A stretch of DNA of 64,000 bases from Bradymonadales bacterium (GTDB lineage: Bacteria; Myxococcota_A; Bradymonadia; JAFGEP01). The DNA lies in contig JAFGEP010000086.1 in assembly GCA_016931535.1 (NCBI GenBank), positions 62,001 through 126,000 of the forward strand, read 5' to 3'. Each line of letters opens with the position of its first letter. Within the stretch, counting starts at the first letter, position 1. The translations under genes and the position numbers were made by a program. Of this stretch, positions 26,271 to 36,631 are shown one piece after another. The notes below the pieces were generated by a model. The model worked only from the letters and a program-made list of their open reading frames with translations. It did no database searches and was not told the origin of the DNA.

Positions 26271-27197
26271 ATGGTCGATCAGCGCCACAAAACCTTGCGC
26301 AGTTTCTACTGTGAAGATCCCCTCTGGGAGCTGTTCGAGGTCATGACCCGTGACCTCGACTGTTCCATGGATTACCTGATCAACGAGGCCATGAGGCACT
26401 ATGGCCGGAGCAGAAACTACAGCCTCACCGGCATGAGCCGCCTCCGACCGCCCGAGCCCCCGTACGAACCACCGCCTTACGAGCCCGCGGCCTTTGCAGC
26501 ACCCCCCTATGAAGCCCCCGGGTACCCGGGTGTCAGCAGAGCTCGACCTCCCGCCCGACCCGTATCCCAATCTGCTCCCACCCAGGCGATGCCGGCGGTC
26601 GATCGGGGTCGGCTCCCAGCCGTTCCCATGTCGCAATCGGCACCCACGCTTTCCATGCCTCCCGGCGGCCGGGCGCTTGCACCCCACCCAGGCCAGGCCA
26701 TGGGGGGCTATGAGCCTCGTCCCGCGCCGATCCAACGGGATTGGCCCCCTCAACCCCGGCAACCAACCTACGAACAACCGGGAAGACGACCAACCACCCC
26801 GCGCATGCCTCCCCCTCCGCCCATACCCGGACCTCAGATGGCCCCCAGAGGTCATGGTCCGATGCCTCCTCCCCCACCTCAGGTGGCCGCCCAGCGGATC
26901 ACCCAGCCGATCCGCCCGACCCTGTACCTGTTCTTCAACGGTCAGCGCTACCTGATCGACAAAGACCGCTTCATCATAGGCCGCGGTAGCCAGAACACCG
27001 ACCTCACCATCCGGGACGGCAACATCTCCCGCAAGCACGCCGCCGTCATCTACCATAACGGGACGTACTACATTCAGGACCTGGGCTCCACCAATGGCAT
27101 CGAGTACAAGGGCACCAAGGTCGAGTCCAAGCAGATCGAGGAAGGGGATTACTTCAATATCTGCGATTACGAGCTCCGCTTCTCCTATATCGGCTGA
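26271..27197 (+). CDS. RHH-like / FHA two-domain protein
   Basis: Protein of 308 residues in three parts. Residues 1-45 (TLRSFYCEDPLWELFEVMTRDLDCSMDYLINEAMRHYG split by a short turn) resemble a ribbon-helix-helix DNA-binding unit. Residues 50-210 are a Pro/Tyr-rich disordered linker with repeated P-x-Y-E-P-P and V/M-S-Q-S-A-P-T units. Residues 215-308 are a canonical FHA domain: FIIGRGSQNTDLTI, ISRKHAAVIYHNG, YYIQDLGSTNGIEYKG. FHA domains bind phosphothreonine, so this could be a DNA-binding effector of a Ser/Thr kinase; one is encoded 5.7 kb downstream. The combination is known in Myxococcota but poorly studied. Start ATG 26271. Confidence 0.8.
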   Translation: MVDQRHKTLRSFYCEDPLWELFEVMTRDLDCSMDYLINEAMRHYGRSRNYSLTGMSRLRPPEPPYEPPPYEPAAFAAPPYEAPGYPGVSRARPPARPVSQSAPTQAMPAVDRGRLPAVPMSQSAPTLSMPPGGRALAPHPGQAMGGYEPRPAPIQRDWPPQPRQPTYEQPGRRPTTPRMPPPPPIPGPQMAPRGHGPMPPPPPQVAAQRITQPIRPTLYLFFNGQRYLIDKDRFIIGRGSQNTDLTIRDGNISRKHAAVIYHNGTYYIQDLGSTNGIEYKGTKVESKQIEEGDYFNICDYELRFSYIG

Positions 27198-27224
27198 CTG
27201 ACGAATTCAATGAACACGACAGGA

Positions 27225-27243
27225 CTTGAGAGGAACTCTCAAG
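27225..27243. promoter_or_regulatory. Perfect inverted repeat between FHA protein and hybrid kinase
   Basis: CTTGAGAG-GAA-CTCTCAAG, 8-bp arms with a 3-nt centre, 28 bp after the FHA protein stop and 60 bp before the kinase start. With no T-tract following, it may be an operator or a weak terminator. Confidence 0.35.
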
Positions 27244-27302
27244 TGCGGCAGTTTCCCGGCCGATGTGGTAATGTAGAATTTTAGTTGGCCACCAGGAAAA
27301 TC

Positions 27303-29321
27303 ATGACCCATCCAACCACCCCGGACGTCCCCAGACAGCCCGCCATGAAGTCTGCTGACATCGGCTTGCGCCAGCTCAAACCTGCCGAACCGACCGGGAT
27401 CGCGGAGGGGCTACGCGAAACCGAGCAGCAGTATCGCGCTCTGGTCGAGAACCAGGGCGAAGGGATCGGTATCGTCGATGAAAACGAGGTCTTCACCTAT
27501 GCCAATCCCGCTGCCGAACGGGTTTTCGGTGTACCGTCCGGCTCACTGGTGGGACGCAGTCTGAAGGACCTGGTTCCCCCTGAACAGTTCGAGATCATCC
27601 TGTCCCAGTCCGAGATCCGGCGCCACAATCAGCAGAGCTCCTACGAGCTGGAGGTCACCCGTCCGAATGGAAGCCAGCGCACCTTGCTCTTGACGGCCAC
27701 CCCTCGTTACGACGACCAGGGAACCTATCGTGGCGCCTTCGGCGTATTCCGCGACACTACACAGCAAAAGCAGGCCGAGCTGGCGCTACGCGAGAGCGAG
27801 GAGCGATATCGACTGCTGGTCGAGCTGTTGCCGCACGGGATCGGCATCGTCAAGCGGAAGGGGATCCTCTACGCCAACCAGGCAGCCCGCCGCATGCTGG
27901 ACATCGACCCCCGCCAGGACCTTTCCCAGATCGATCCCCTGTCCTTGCTGGCAGAAGAAGACCGGGAACGGATTGGTCTGCTCCTCTCCGAGCTGGTGGA
28001 GGGAAGGATCGACGGGCCGTTGCGGTACAAGGCCAGGGCTGTTCGACGGGACGGGAGCTCCTTCTCCCTGGAAGCCCATGTGAACCTGATCCCGTACCAG
28101 GGCCAAAGAGCTCTCCAGCTGTTCCTGATCGACCTCACCGACAGCGAGAAGGCGGAGAGAGAACGCGTCCGCCTGGAAGAGCAGCTCCAGCTGGCGCAAA
28201 AACTCGAGTGGCTGGGTCGGCTGGCCGGAGGGATCGCTCATGACTTCAACAACTTGCTCTCCCCCATCATAGGGTACTGCGAGTTGGCCATGCTGAACCT
28301 CTTGCCTGATGATCCGCTGTACAACGATCTCCAGCAGATCCGGCAAGCCGCCGAGCAAGCCAAGAACCTGGTCCAACAGCTCCTGGCATTCGGCCGCAAG
28401 CAGCGCCTCCAGGTCCACAGCCTGAACCTCAATCGGATCATCGTCGATTCTCTCACCATGCTGCGGCACCTGATTCGGGAGGATATCCACATCCACCTCG
28501 AGCTGGACGAGAACCTCTGGAGTGTCCAGGCCGATCCCACCCAGATCCAGCAGATCCTCATGAACCTCACGCTCAACGCCAGGGACGCCATGCCCCAGGG
28601 AGGCATCCTGAACATCCGGACGGCCAACGTCGACCTGGATGAGGCTCAATGTGCCGATGACCCCGACGTGAATCCCGGCCACCACGCGATGCTGGAGATC
28701 TCCGACCAAGGGAGCGGGATGGACGCGGAAATCCTCCACCACATCTTCGAGCCGTTCTTCACCACCAAGCAGCCGGGGCAAGGGGCCGGCCTCGGTCTGG
28801 CCACCGTCCATGGCATCGTCAAGCAGCACCATGGTCACATCCGTGTCTCCAGTCATCCGGGCCAGGGCACCACCTTCCAGATGTTTCTGCCCAGCATGGC
28901 CATCGGCGAGGAGACACTTCCCCAGTTCACCCCCGGCGAATCTGACCAGCTTCTGGATTGCACCATCCTCCTGGTCGAAGATGACGCGATGGTCCGCGAC
29001 CAGGCACACAAGATCTTGGAGCGATACCAGGCCACCGTTCTCGATGCCCGGGACGGCTACGAAGCGTTGATGATCGCCAAGTACCACAAGGGCCCCATCG
29101 ACCTGCTCTTGACCGATGTGATCATGCCCGGCTTGAATGGAAGGGAGCTCCACCAGCGTCTTTCCCTTGTCCGCAAAGACCTCAAGGTCCTGTACATGTC
29201 CGGTCATGCTGCCGACGTGGTCTTTGGTCAAGGCATCCTGGGGGACGGAACTCCCTTCATCCAGAAGCCGTTCACCATCCGCCAGTTGATCGACAGGATC
29301 TTCTCCACCTTGAACCCGTGA
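27303..29321 (+). CDS. PAS-PAS hybrid sensor histidine kinase with receiver domain
   Basis: Cytoplasmic signal-transduction protein of 672 residues without membrane segments. Two PAS domains (about 25-150, [19 protein letters not shown]; about 155-285, [17 protein letters not shown]) precede the HisKA helix with the phospho-acceptor in [14 protein letters not shown] (His313), an HATPase domain with [14 protein letters not shown] and G-A-G-L-G-L, and a C-terminal receiver ([13 protein letters not shown]) with phospho-acceptor Asp605 in [16 protein letters not shown] 27303 is preferred over TTG 27285 because AGGAAAA lies just upstream. No paired response regulator is adjacent. The FHA protein upstream may be unrelated. 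Confidence 0.92.
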   Translation: MTHPTTPDVPRQPAMKSADIGLRQLKPAEPTGIAEGLRETEQQYRALVENQGEGIGIVDENEVFTYANPAAERVFGVPSGSLVGRSLKDLVPPEQFEIILSQSEIRRHNQQSSYELEVTRPNGSQRTLLLTATPRYDDQGTYRGAFGVFRDTTQQKQAELALRESEERYRLLVELLPHGIGIVKRKGILYANQAARRMLDIDPRQDLSQIDPLSLLAEEDRERIGLLLSELVEGRIDGPLRYKARAVRRDGSSFSLEAHVNLIPYQGQRALQLFLIDLTDSEKAERERVRLEEQLQLAQKLEWLGRLAGGIAHDFNNLLSPIIGYCELAMLNLLPDDPLYNDLQQIRQAAEQAKNLVQQLLAFGRKQRLQVHSLNLNRIIVDSLTMLRHLIREDIHIHLELDENLWSVQADPTQIQQILMNLTLNARDAMPQGGILNIRTANVDLDEAQCADDPDVNPGHHAMLEISDQGSGMDAEILHHIFEPFFTTKQPGQGAGLGLATVHGIVKQHHGHIRVSSHPGQGTTFQMFLPSMAIGEETLPQFTPGESDQLLDCTILLVEDDAMVRDQAHKILERYQATVLDARDGYEALMIAKYHKGPIDLLLTDVIMPGLNGRELHQRLSLVRKDLKVLYMSGHAADVVFGQGILGDGTPFIQKPFTIRQLIDRIFSTLNP

Positions 29322-29552
29322 TCCGCTGCCTTCGGGTGCCACCTCAACCCCCGTCTATCCAGAGGCGTCGCTGGAAGCAGACTGTCCTCGGTGTGTCGGA
29401 TTCATGGCGTTCGAGCGGACAGCCCCGCGAACGGGGCGTTCCAATGTCGCCTCGTCTCTGGAGCACACGATGGTTGGCAGGAGCCCCTCAAGCTGGAATC
29501 GGCCGCCATCCTTGTGGTATGAAAGCTGCCCGACAACCCGGAGGGAACGTTC

Positions 29553-32500
29553 ATGACAGCTCACAGCCTGCCAGCAACCCAGACACTCAGCCCCTACAAG
29601 GCCACCTACCCCGTCCGCTTCGTCACCGCCACCAGTCTTTTCGACGGACACGACGCCAGCATCAACGTGATCCGGCGGCTGCTCCAAAGCTCGGGCGCGG
29701 AGGTGATCCACCTGGGTCATAACCGGTCGGTGCGCGAGATCGTCACCGCCGCCATCCAGGAAGACGCCCAGGCCATTGCGGTCAGCTCCTACCAGGGGGG
29801 ACACATCGAGTTCTTCCTCTACATGCGCCAGTTGCTCGAGGAGCAGAATGCCGGCCACATCCGGGTGTTCGGGGGAGGGGGTGGGGTGATCGTCCCCCGG
29901 GAGATCGCCCAGCTCCAGGCGGCCGGCATCGAGCGGATCTACAGCCCGGAGGATGGCCGCCGCATGGGCCTTCAGGGCATGATCGACGACATGCTGAAAC
30001 GCTCCGATCACCGCACCCTGGACGTGGGCTTCCCCCCGACCGAAGAGCTGATCCAGGCGCGCAATCCCGGTGCGATCGCCCGCGCCATCACCGCCATCGA
30101 GATGGGCGAAAGCCGCCCCGCCGCCAAGCGCCAGAACCCTCTGCGGGCCCCGGTTCTGGGACTGACCGGCACCGGCGGCGCCGGAAAATCCAGCCTCACC
30201 GACGAGCTGATCCTCCGCTTTCTCCACGACTTCGAAAACCAGAGCGTGGCGGTGCTGGCGGTCGATCCCACCCGGCGGCGGTCGGGAGGCGCCCTGCTCG
30301 GCGATCGGATCCGGCTCAACGCCTTGCTGAACCACCGGGTATTCATGCGCTCCCTGGCCACCCGAGGCCGCCACTCCGAGCTTTCCCAGGCGGTTCCCGA
30401 CGCCATCGAGCTGCTCCAGGCGGCCGGTTTTGACCTGATCGTGGTGGAAACCGGCGGCATCGGCCAGGGGGACTCCGAGATCGTCGAGGTCGCCGATCTG
30501 AGCGTGCTGGTCATGACCGCCGAGTTTGGCGCATCGACTCAGCTCGAGAAGATCGACATGCTGGACTTCGCCGACCTGGTCGTCATCAACAAGTTCGACA
30601 AACGGGGCTCCCTCGACGCCTTGCGCGCCGTTCGCAAGCAGTTCCGTCGCAACCGCTCCGTCTCCTACGACATCCCGGACGAACAGCTGCCGATCTATGG
30701 CACCATCGCCAGCCGCTTCAACGACCCAGGGGTCACCGCCCTCTACCTGAGCATCCTGGAGAAGCTGGCACCCGACTGGAGCCAAGGCCACCGCTCCCGC
30801 TTTCCCAGACCCCCCGGACCGGCCACCCCGGCGCACAACCCGATCATCCCCGAAGGCAGGGAACGCTACCTGTCCGAGATCGCCGATACCTGCCGAACGT
30901 ACCGCGCTGCGACCTCCTCCCAGGCCGACGTGGCCCGACAGGCCCAGTCCCTCCAGCGGGCCATGGCTGTGGTGAGGTCGGCCAGGCCCTCCCCGGACCG
31001 GCCCGACCCGACCCAGGTCGCCTCTCTGCTCGAGGAGCAGATGCACCAGGAGATGGCCGCCCTCACCGAGGAAAACCGCTGCCTGTTGGAGGGGTGGGAC
31101 GACCTGGTGGCCGAGTACTCTCAGGAGCAGGTGGTTTACACCATCCGGGGGCAGCAACAGGCGGATCCCTTGTACAATCTCTCGCTGGCGGGCACCCGGA
31201 TCCCCCGCGTGGTCTTGCCCGTATACGCCGACTGGGGCGATCGGCTCACCTGGCTCAAGCTGGAGAACGTGCCGGGCCGTTTCCCGTACACCGCCGGCGT
31301 CTTCCCCTTCAAGCGGAAGGGGGAGGAGCCCAAGCGCCAATTCGCGGGGGAGGGACCGCCCGAGCGCACCAACCGCCGCTTCCATTACCTGTGCAACGGA
31401 GAGCCGGCCAAGAGGCTCTCCACCGCCTTCGACTCGGTCACCCTCTACGGCGAGGACCCCGACGAGCGCCCCGACATCTACGGCAAGATCGGCGAGAGCG
31501 GGGTGAGCATCTGTACCATCGAGGACATCCGCAAGCTATACGCCGGCTTTGACCTCTGCTCCCCCTCCACCTCGGTCTCCATGACCATCAACGGCCCGGC
31601 TCCCATCATGCTGGCCATGTTCATGAACGTGGCCGTCGACCAGCAGGTGGAGAAGTTCGAGGCAGAGGAGGGGCGAAAGGCCACCGACCAGGAAAGAAAG
31701 GAGATCGCTGCCCGCACCCTCAACCAGGTCCGGGGAACGGTCCAGGCCGACATCCTCAAGGAGGACCAGGCCCAGAACACCTGCATCTTCAGCACCGAGT
31801 TCGCCCTCAAGATGATGGGCGATATCCAGGAGTTCTTCGTCGAAAACGACGTCCGCAACTACTACTCGGTCAGCGTCAGCGGCTACCACATCGCCGAGGC
31901 GGGAGCCAACCCCATCACCCAGCTGGCCTTCACCCTGGCCAACGGCTTCACCTACGTGGAGTACTACCTGGGCCGTGGCATGGAGATCGACAGCTTCGCC
32001 CCCAACCTCTCGTTCTTCTTCTCCAACGGGCTCGACATCGAGTACTCGGTCCTGGGACGCGTCGCCCGGCGCATCTGGTCGGTCGCCATGCGGGAGCGAT
32101 ACGGCGCCGACGAGCGCAGCCAGAAGCTCAAGTACCACATCCAGACCTCCGGCCGATCCCTCCACGCCCAGGAGGTGAACTTCAACGACATCCGCACCAC
32201 CCTGCAGGCCTTGCTCGCCCTGGCCGACAACTGCAACAGCCTGCACACCAACGCCTACGACGAGGCGGTCACCACCCCTACCGAAGAATCGGTGCGGCGC
32301 GCCATGGCCATCCAGCTCATCATCAACCACGAGTACGGGATGAGCCTGAACGAAAACCCCAACCAGGGCTCCCTCATCCTCGAGCTGCTCACCGACCTGG
32401 TCGAGGAGGCGGTCCTGCAGGAGTTCGACGAGATCAGCCGCCGGGGCGGCGTGTTGGGCGCCATGGAACGAGAGTACCAGCGGGGTAAGATCCAGGACGA

Positions 32501-32840
32501 ATCGCTGCTGTACGAAAACCGAAAGCACTCCGGACAGATGCCCATCATCGGCGTCAACACCTTCCTCCCCAAGGATGCCCAGGACTTCGATTCGCAGGTG
32601 GACGCCATGCAGCTCACCCGGGCCACCCCCGAGGAAAAACGCGCCCAGCTCGACAACCTGCGGGCCTTCCAACAGCGCCACGCCGATGCTTGCCCAGCCG
32701 CCCTGAAGCGGCTGCAGGAGGTGGCCGTGTCCGGGAGCAATCTCTTCGCCGAGCTGATGCAGACCGTCCGGGTCGCCAGCCTGGGCCAGATCACCCGCGC
32801 CCTCTACCAGGTCGGGGGCCAGTACCGCCGCAACATGTGA
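29553..32840 (+). CDS. icmF: Fused isobutyryl-CoA mutase / G-protein chaperone (IcmF)
   Basis: Adenosylcobalamin-dependent acyl-CoA carbon-skeleton mutase of 1095 residues, the normal length of the IcmF fusion. N-terminal B12-binding domain with D-G-H-D-A-S-I (Asp31/His33, the lower axial ligand motif). MeaB-like GTPase chaperone from about residue 200 with P-loop GTGGAGKSS (206-214), [19 protein letters not shown] and VINKFDKRG. The mutase TIM barrel occupies the C-terminal half (GVFPFKR, SVSTMTING-like [23 protein letters not shown]). GVFPFKR, with Phe where methylmalonyl-CoA mutases have Tyr, points to isobutyryl/butyryl-CoA rather than methylmalonyl-CoA. A good ribosome site (GGAGGG) precedes ATG 29553. 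It would connect valine or branched-chain acyl-CoA to central metabolism. Confidence 0.95.
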   Translation: MTAHSLPATQTLSPYKATYPVRFVTATSLFDGHDASINVIRRLLQSSGAEVIHLGHNRSVREIVTAAIQEDAQAIAVSSYQGGHIEFFLYMRQLLEEQNAGHIRVFGGGGGVIVPREIAQLQAAGIERIYSPEDGRRMGLQGMIDDMLKRSDHRTLDVGFPPTEELIQARNPGAIARAITAIEMGESRPAAKRQNPLRAPVLGLTGTGGAGKSSLTDELILRFLHDFENQSVAVLAVDPTRRRSGGALLGDRIRLNALLNHRVFMRSLATRGRHSELSQAVPDAIELLQAAGFDLIVVETGGIGQGDSEIVEVADLSVLVMTAEFGASTQLEKIDMLDFADLVVINKFDKRGSLDALRAVRKQFRRNRSVSYDIPDEQLPIYGTIASRFNDPGVTALYLSILEKLAPDWSQGHRSRFPRPPGPATPAHNPIIPEGRERYLSEIADTCRTYRAATSSQADVARQAQSLQRAMAVVRSARPSPDRPDPTQVASLLEEQMHQEMAALTEENRCLLEGWDDLVAEYSQEQVVYTIRGQQQADPLYNLSLAGTRIPRVVLPVYADWGDRLTWLKLENVPGRFPYTAGVFPFKRKGEEPKRQFAGEGPPERTNRRFHYLCNGEPAKRLSTAFDSVTLYGEDPDERPDIYGKIGESGVSICTIEDIRKLYAGFDLCSPSTSVSMTINGPAPIMLAMFMNVAVDQQVEKFEAEEGRKATDQERKEIAARTLNQVRGTVQADILKEDQAQNTCIFSTEFALKMMGDIQEFFVENDVRNYYSVSVSGYHIAEAGANPITQLAFTLANGFTYVEYYLGRGMEIDSFAPNLSFFFSNGLDIEYSVLGRVARRIWSVAMRERYGADERSQKLKYHIQTSGRSLHAQEVNFNDIRTTLQALLALADNCNSLHTNAYDEAVTTPTEESVRRAMAIQLIINHEYGMSLNENPNQGSLILELLTDLVEEAVLQEFDEISRRGGVLGAMEREYQRGKIQDESLLYENRKHSGQMPIIGVNTFLPKDAQDFDSQVDAMQLTRATPEEKRAQLDNLRAFQQRHADACPAALKRLQEVAVSGSNLFAELMQTVRVASLGQITRALYQVGGQYRRNM

Positions 32841-32873
32841 CCTCTCCCCTTTGTTGTTGCAACAACCCACCCG

Positions 32874-34955
32874 ATGGGGCACCCTTTCCCTATGTCCTCC
32901 ACCTTCTGCCCAGAGTGTGACGCCCTGACCAGCACCACCTCTTCCAGGTGTCCCGTCTGCCAGGCGAAACGCCCGGTGGAAGGTTGGCCGGTCGATCCCA
33001 TCGTGGGCGCGCTGTTCGCCGACACCTACACCGTGATGAAACGCCTGGGACGCGGCGGATTCGGCGTGGTCTACCTGGCCGAAAACCGGGAGTTCGGCGG
33101 CCAACGGGCCCTCAAGGTGCTCCACGGACAGCATGTTCACAACGACAACATCCTGCGGCGATTCAAGAGAGAGGCCAAGGCGCTCTACCGCCTGCAAAGC
33201 CCATACACCGTCCGCATGGAGCGCTGGGGAAGGACCGAAAGCGGCCAGTACTACATGGTCATGGAGTTCGCCCAGGGGGAGACCCTGCGCCGCATCCTGG
33301 AGCAGGAGGGACGCCTGGCCGAACCCCGAGCACTCAACATCGCCCGCCAGATCGCCGTGGCGCTGGCCGATGCAAATGCGCTCGACATCCTCCACCGCGA
33401 TCTCAAGCCCGAAAACATCGTGGTCCGCTCCCATACCTACGAGGGGGACCGCATCGCCGTCCTGGACTTCGGCATCGCCAAGATCCTGTCGGACGAAACC
33501 GACAGCCGGATCTCCGGTCTGATCGGCACCCCCTCCTACATGGCCCCCGAGAACTGGCGTCCCTCCCTGGGCCCAGCCGACATCCGCAGCGATCTCTGGT
33601 CGTTGGGGGTCATCCTGTACGAGATGCTTGTGGGCACGCTTCCCTTCGGCCCCAAGTCGACCTCCGATCCCATCGCCATGGCCTACCAGGCGGTCAACCT
33701 CAAACCCAAGGCCATCGCTGCCGCCCTGGCCTCCGTCTCGGCCCACCCGCTAACTCAGCAGATGGTCATCCGTCTGCTCCAACCAGCGCCCGACAACCGC
33801 TATCCCAACCCGGCCCAGCTGCTGTCGGTTCTGGAAGACCATCCCTGCCTGCACGGCCGCATCTCTTCCGAGATCGCTTCACCGGCCAAGAGAGAACAGC
33901 CCGATTCGGACCTGGAGCCGCTGGCGCTGGCCGACACCGTCGGGTTCTCGCCTCGTTCCGAGGCCGCCGGCTTGTCGGCGGAAGGCGAAGAGGAGTTCTC
34001 CTTCGACGGTCAACCGCCCGACGAAACCCTGATCTTCCAGGACGAGCCTCCCGAAGACCTCAAGATTCCGAGCCGATCTACCCAGCCCACCCCCATCCCC
34101 GAGGAGGCGCCGCCCCAAAGACGAGTGAAAACCCTGGTGTTCGCGCTCGTCCTGTTGGGCGCGCTCTTCCTGCTGGCCCGCTTCGGCGACCGCCTGCTCA
34201 CCTGGGGCTCCCATGGACCGCCCGAACGTGACGCCGGAGAGCAGCAGGTCCCGGGCGATCAAGAGGACACCTTGCCCGACGCCACGACAGCCACAAGGCT
34301 GGGAACCGACGGGATGCTCCTGGTCGAGATCTCCGGTGGGACCTTCGCCATGGGCTCCGATCAGATCCCCTCGGCATCGCCCTCCCACAACGCCACCCTG
34401 TCCCCTTTCGCCCTGGACGCGGCCGAGGTGACCGTTTCCCGCTGGCTTCATTGCGTCCAGGTGGGCGCCTGCCCCCCGGAGGAGGCGGTGTGGGCGCCCG
34501 ACCAGCCGGGCTGCCCTCAGCCCGACAGCCATGGAACGGCTGGCGATCGCCCCATGACCTGCGTCTCCTGGATCGGCGCCGACGCCTACTGCGCCGCCCA
34601 GGGACGTCTCCTGGTGACCGAAGCGCAGTGGGAGCTGGCTGCCCGTGGCTCGTCTATCCAACCAGCAGACGCACAACCGGGGGGACCCGACACGGCATCC
34701 GGCACCGACCAGCCCCGGGTTCTGCCGGCATCTCCCGGCTCGCGGGTGCGAGAATGGGTGCACGACTGGTGGTCGGCCGGCTACTACCAGTCTGCTCCTC
34801 CCTTCGATCCCTCCGGACCGGTCCTGGGAACCGAACGGGTGGTCCGCGGTGGCCTGACCTCGGATGAAAGGCCGCGCGACCCCGCCGAGCGGGATCACCT
34901 GGACCCGCGGTCGAAGCTGCCGGATCTCGGCTTTCGATGCGTGGATCCTCGCTAG
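32874..34955 (+). CDS. Ser/Thr protein kinase fused to FGE-like (sulfatase-modifying-factor) domain
   Basis: Protein of 693 residues. An N-terminal zinc-ribbon-like segment (CPEC...CPVC) leads to a Hanks-type kinase: GRGGFGVVY, the VAIK-like RALKVL, the catalytic loop HRDLKPEN (His174), DFG (Asp198) and GTPSYMAPEN. A Pro/Glu-rich linker leads to one membrane span (about residues 423-440). The exterior C-terminal region (about 480-693) is an FGE/SUMF1-type domain: VEISGGTFAMGSD, AAEVTVSRWLHCVQVGACPP, MTCVSWIGADAYCAAQGRLLVTEAQWELAARG, LGFRCVDP. ATG 32892 (MSSTFCPEC) is an alternative start. In such kinases the outer domain is thought to be a ligand-sensing C-lectin-like fold, not an active formylglycine enzyme. 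Separated from icmF by 33 bp. Confidence 0.9.
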   Translation: MGHPFPMSSTFCPECDALTSTTSSRCPVCQAKRPVEGWPVDPIVGALFADTYTVMKRLGRGGFGVVYLAENREFGGQRALKVLHGQHVHNDNILRRFKREAKALYRLQSPYTVRMERWGRTESGQYYMVMEFAQGETLRRILEQEGRLAEPRALNIARQIAVALADANALDILHRDLKPENIVVRSHTYEGDRIAVLDFGIAKILSDETDSRISGLIGTPSYMAPENWRPSLGPADIRSDLWSLGVILYEMLVGTLPFGPKSTSDPIAMAYQAVNLKPKAIAAALASVSAHPLTQQMVIRLLQPAPDNRYPNPAQLLSVLEDHPCLHGRISSEIASPAKREQPDSDLEPLALADTVGFSPRSEAAGLSAEGEEEFSFDGQPPDETLIFQDEPPEDLKIPSRSTQPTPIPEEAPPQRRVKTLVFALVLLGALFLLARFGDRLLTWGSHGPPERDAGEQQVPGDQEDTLPDATTATRLGTDGMLLVEISGGTFAMGSDQIPSASPSHNATLSPFALDAAEVTVSRWLHCVQVGACPPEEAVWAPDQPGCPQPDSHGTAGDRPMTCVSWIGADAYCAAQGRLLVTEAQWELAARGSSIQPADAQPGGPDTASGTDQPRVLPASPGSRVREWVHDWWSAGYYQSAPPFDPSGPVLGTERVVRGGLTSDERPRDPAERDHLDPRSKLPDLGFRCVDPR

Positions 34956-34974
34956 CTGTCAGATATTGGTCTCC

Positions 34975-35000
34975 AGAAGGGCGCGAGGAATCGCGCTTCT
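34975..35000. terminator. Probable bidirectional terminator
   Basis: Hairpin GCGCGA-GGAA-TCGCGC (34981-34996) extended by AGAAG/TTCT on the flanks with one bulged G. It lies just after the kinase stop and faces the convergent ygeW end 120 bp away; TTCT follows one arm. Confidence 0.45.
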
Positions 35001-35119
35001 ACCAGGCGACGAAGACGAGTTGCGCGTAGCCCAGCCGAGCCTCTCGGAAGAACTCTCTGCAGGTGGCGGCATCGGGATTGCCCCCCTGGCCGCCAACCGA
35101 CGGGAGAGGGGGTAAAACC

Positions 35120-36355
35120 CTAGAAGCTCCCCGCCATCCTTGCGGATCCCTTCCGCCACAGCTCATCCAGCAGCTGGGCCGCCTGGGGGAAGGTTCCCAG
35201 AAAGATCATGGCCGCCACGATATACGGCTTCTGCCGAGCCTCGAAGTAGGTCTCGCGCCGGTACTTGGAGAAGACCTCGTCGGTCACCTCGCCCGCGGGA
35301 CAGCTCACCCCCGTGATGTCGGCGGGCAGGCAGTGCATGTACAGCCCCTCTCCCCCCTTGGTACGGGCCATGAGGGCCGCTGTGCACTCCCAGCTCTCGA
35401 ACTGGGCGTTCTGCTGGAGACAACGCTTCTCCAGATCCTTCTGTGCGCCGGCATCCTTGTTGCCAGCGGCCAACAACGCCGATCGCTCCTCGAGGATGTT
35501 CATGGGCGCCCAGGACTTGGGATAGACGATGTCGGCGCCCTCGAAAGCCTCCGCCATGCTGTCCACGATGGCAAAGCGACCGCCGGAAGCCTCTGCGTTG
35601 GCCCTGGCCACTTCGGTCACCCCGTCCAGCAGCTGGTACCCCTCGGGATGGGCCAGGACCACCTCCATGCCGAAGCGGGTCAACAAACCGATGACCCCCT
35701 GGGCCACGCTCAGCGGCTTGCCGTAGCTGGGAGAGTGGGCCCAGGTCATGGCGATCTTCTTGCCCCGCAGGGCTTCCAGGCTCCCGTAGTAGTGCTTGAG
35801 GTGAAGGAGGTCGGACATGGACTGGGTGGGGTGGTCCACGTCCGACTGCAGGTTGACCACCACCGGCTTGCGATCCAGGGTCCGCTCCTCGACCGCCTGG
35901 GTCAGTGCCGCCGCATAGTCGACGATGTACTTGTGGCTGTAGCCGACGAACAGATCGTCCCGGATCCCCACGGCATCGGTCAAGAACCCCAACATGGCGG
36001 CCGTTTCCCGCAGGGTCTCGCCGTGGGCGACCTGGATCTTGGACTCGTCGATGGCCATGGTCTCCAGGCCCAGCAAGTTGGCCGCCGCCTCGAAGCTGAA
36101 CCGGGTGCGGGTCGACAGATCCCTGAAGTTGGAGATGGCGATGCCCGAATCGAACACCCGGGCCGACCGGTTGGTCAGCCGCAGGGTCTGCAACAGGTCG
36201 GCGACCAGCAAGGTCGCTTTGATGTCCTCCTCCGAACGCTCCCAGGTCAGAAGAAAGTCATCGCCTGCCATGCGCGGCGAGAGCTTGCCTAGCTCCGCCA
36301 GCTGCTGTTGGAACAACGCACCCAGGTTGGGGTGGTCCTTGAGATCCATTGCCAT
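35120..36355 (-). CDS. ygeW: YgeW-type knotted carbamoyltransferase
   Basis: Protein of 411 residues in the aspartate/ornithine carbamoyltransferase superfamily. The carbamoyl-phosphate loop S-T-R-T-R-F-S-F is at 81-88 and M-H-C-L-P-A-D near residue 338; LQSDVDHPTQSMSDLLHLKHYYG and the long C-terminal extension match YgeW rather than OTC or ATC. YgeW enzymes are found in anaerobic purine catabolic clusters; recent work on uric-acid-degrading gut bacteria places the gene with ygeX, ygeY, ygfK, ssnA and xdhD. The start is ATG 36355, preceded by AAGGAGGATGTGAC; the frame is open further upstream but there is no signal. Downstream end of the minus-strand block, 276 bp after ssnA. Confidence 0.93.
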   Translation of the reverse strand: MAMDLKDHPNLGALFQQQLAELGKLSPRMAGDDFLLTWERSEEDIKATLLVADLLQTLRLTNRSARVFDSGIAISNFRDLSTRTRFSFEAAANLLGLETMAIDESKIQVAHGETLRETAAMLGFLTDAVGIRDDLFVGYSHKYIVDYAAALTQAVEERTLDRKPVVVNLQSDVDHPTQSMSDLLHLKHYYGSLEALRGKKIAMTWAHSPSYGKPLSVAQGVIGLLTRFGMEVVLAHPEGYQLLDGVTEVARANAEASGGRFAIVDSMAEAFEGADIVYPKSWAPMNILEERSALLAAGNKDAGAQKDLEKRCLQQNAQFESWECTAALMARTKGGEGLYMHCLPADITGVSCPAGEVTDEVFSKYRRETYFEARQKPYIVAAMIFLGTFPQAAQLLDELWRKGSARMAGSF

Positions 36356-36631
36356 GTCACATCCTCCTTGCAGGCTCCCTGGCCCGCTCGCTCTGACACC
36401 GGCAACCGACCGGTTGTCTTGAATGGGCCGGCGCAAGCACACCGGCGCTCCTCTTGTGTTCCTCTTTGACCGCCGGCCCCCCGTTGGGCCGACATCATCG
36501 GACACTCGGCGGCACCATGGCTGTCGTCCAGCATCTGGACGGCTCGGGTCCACCGATGAACCGTCATGTTCGGCCGAACGATGGCACACCGGCTCCGGAC
36601 CAGCGCCCCAGGGGGTTGGCACACCCTCGGC

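Noticed and set aside
29355..31385. Long antisense open frame (676 codons) opposite icmF
   Set aside because: Composition is typical of the GC-rich opposite strand of a coding gene (repeated Gly/Asp/Val/Leu blocks), and no domain is recognised. The sense gene is unambiguous.
31536..33746. 736-codon antisense frame spanning icmF and the kinase
   Set aside because: Covers two clear genes on the other strand with no ribosome site or domains.
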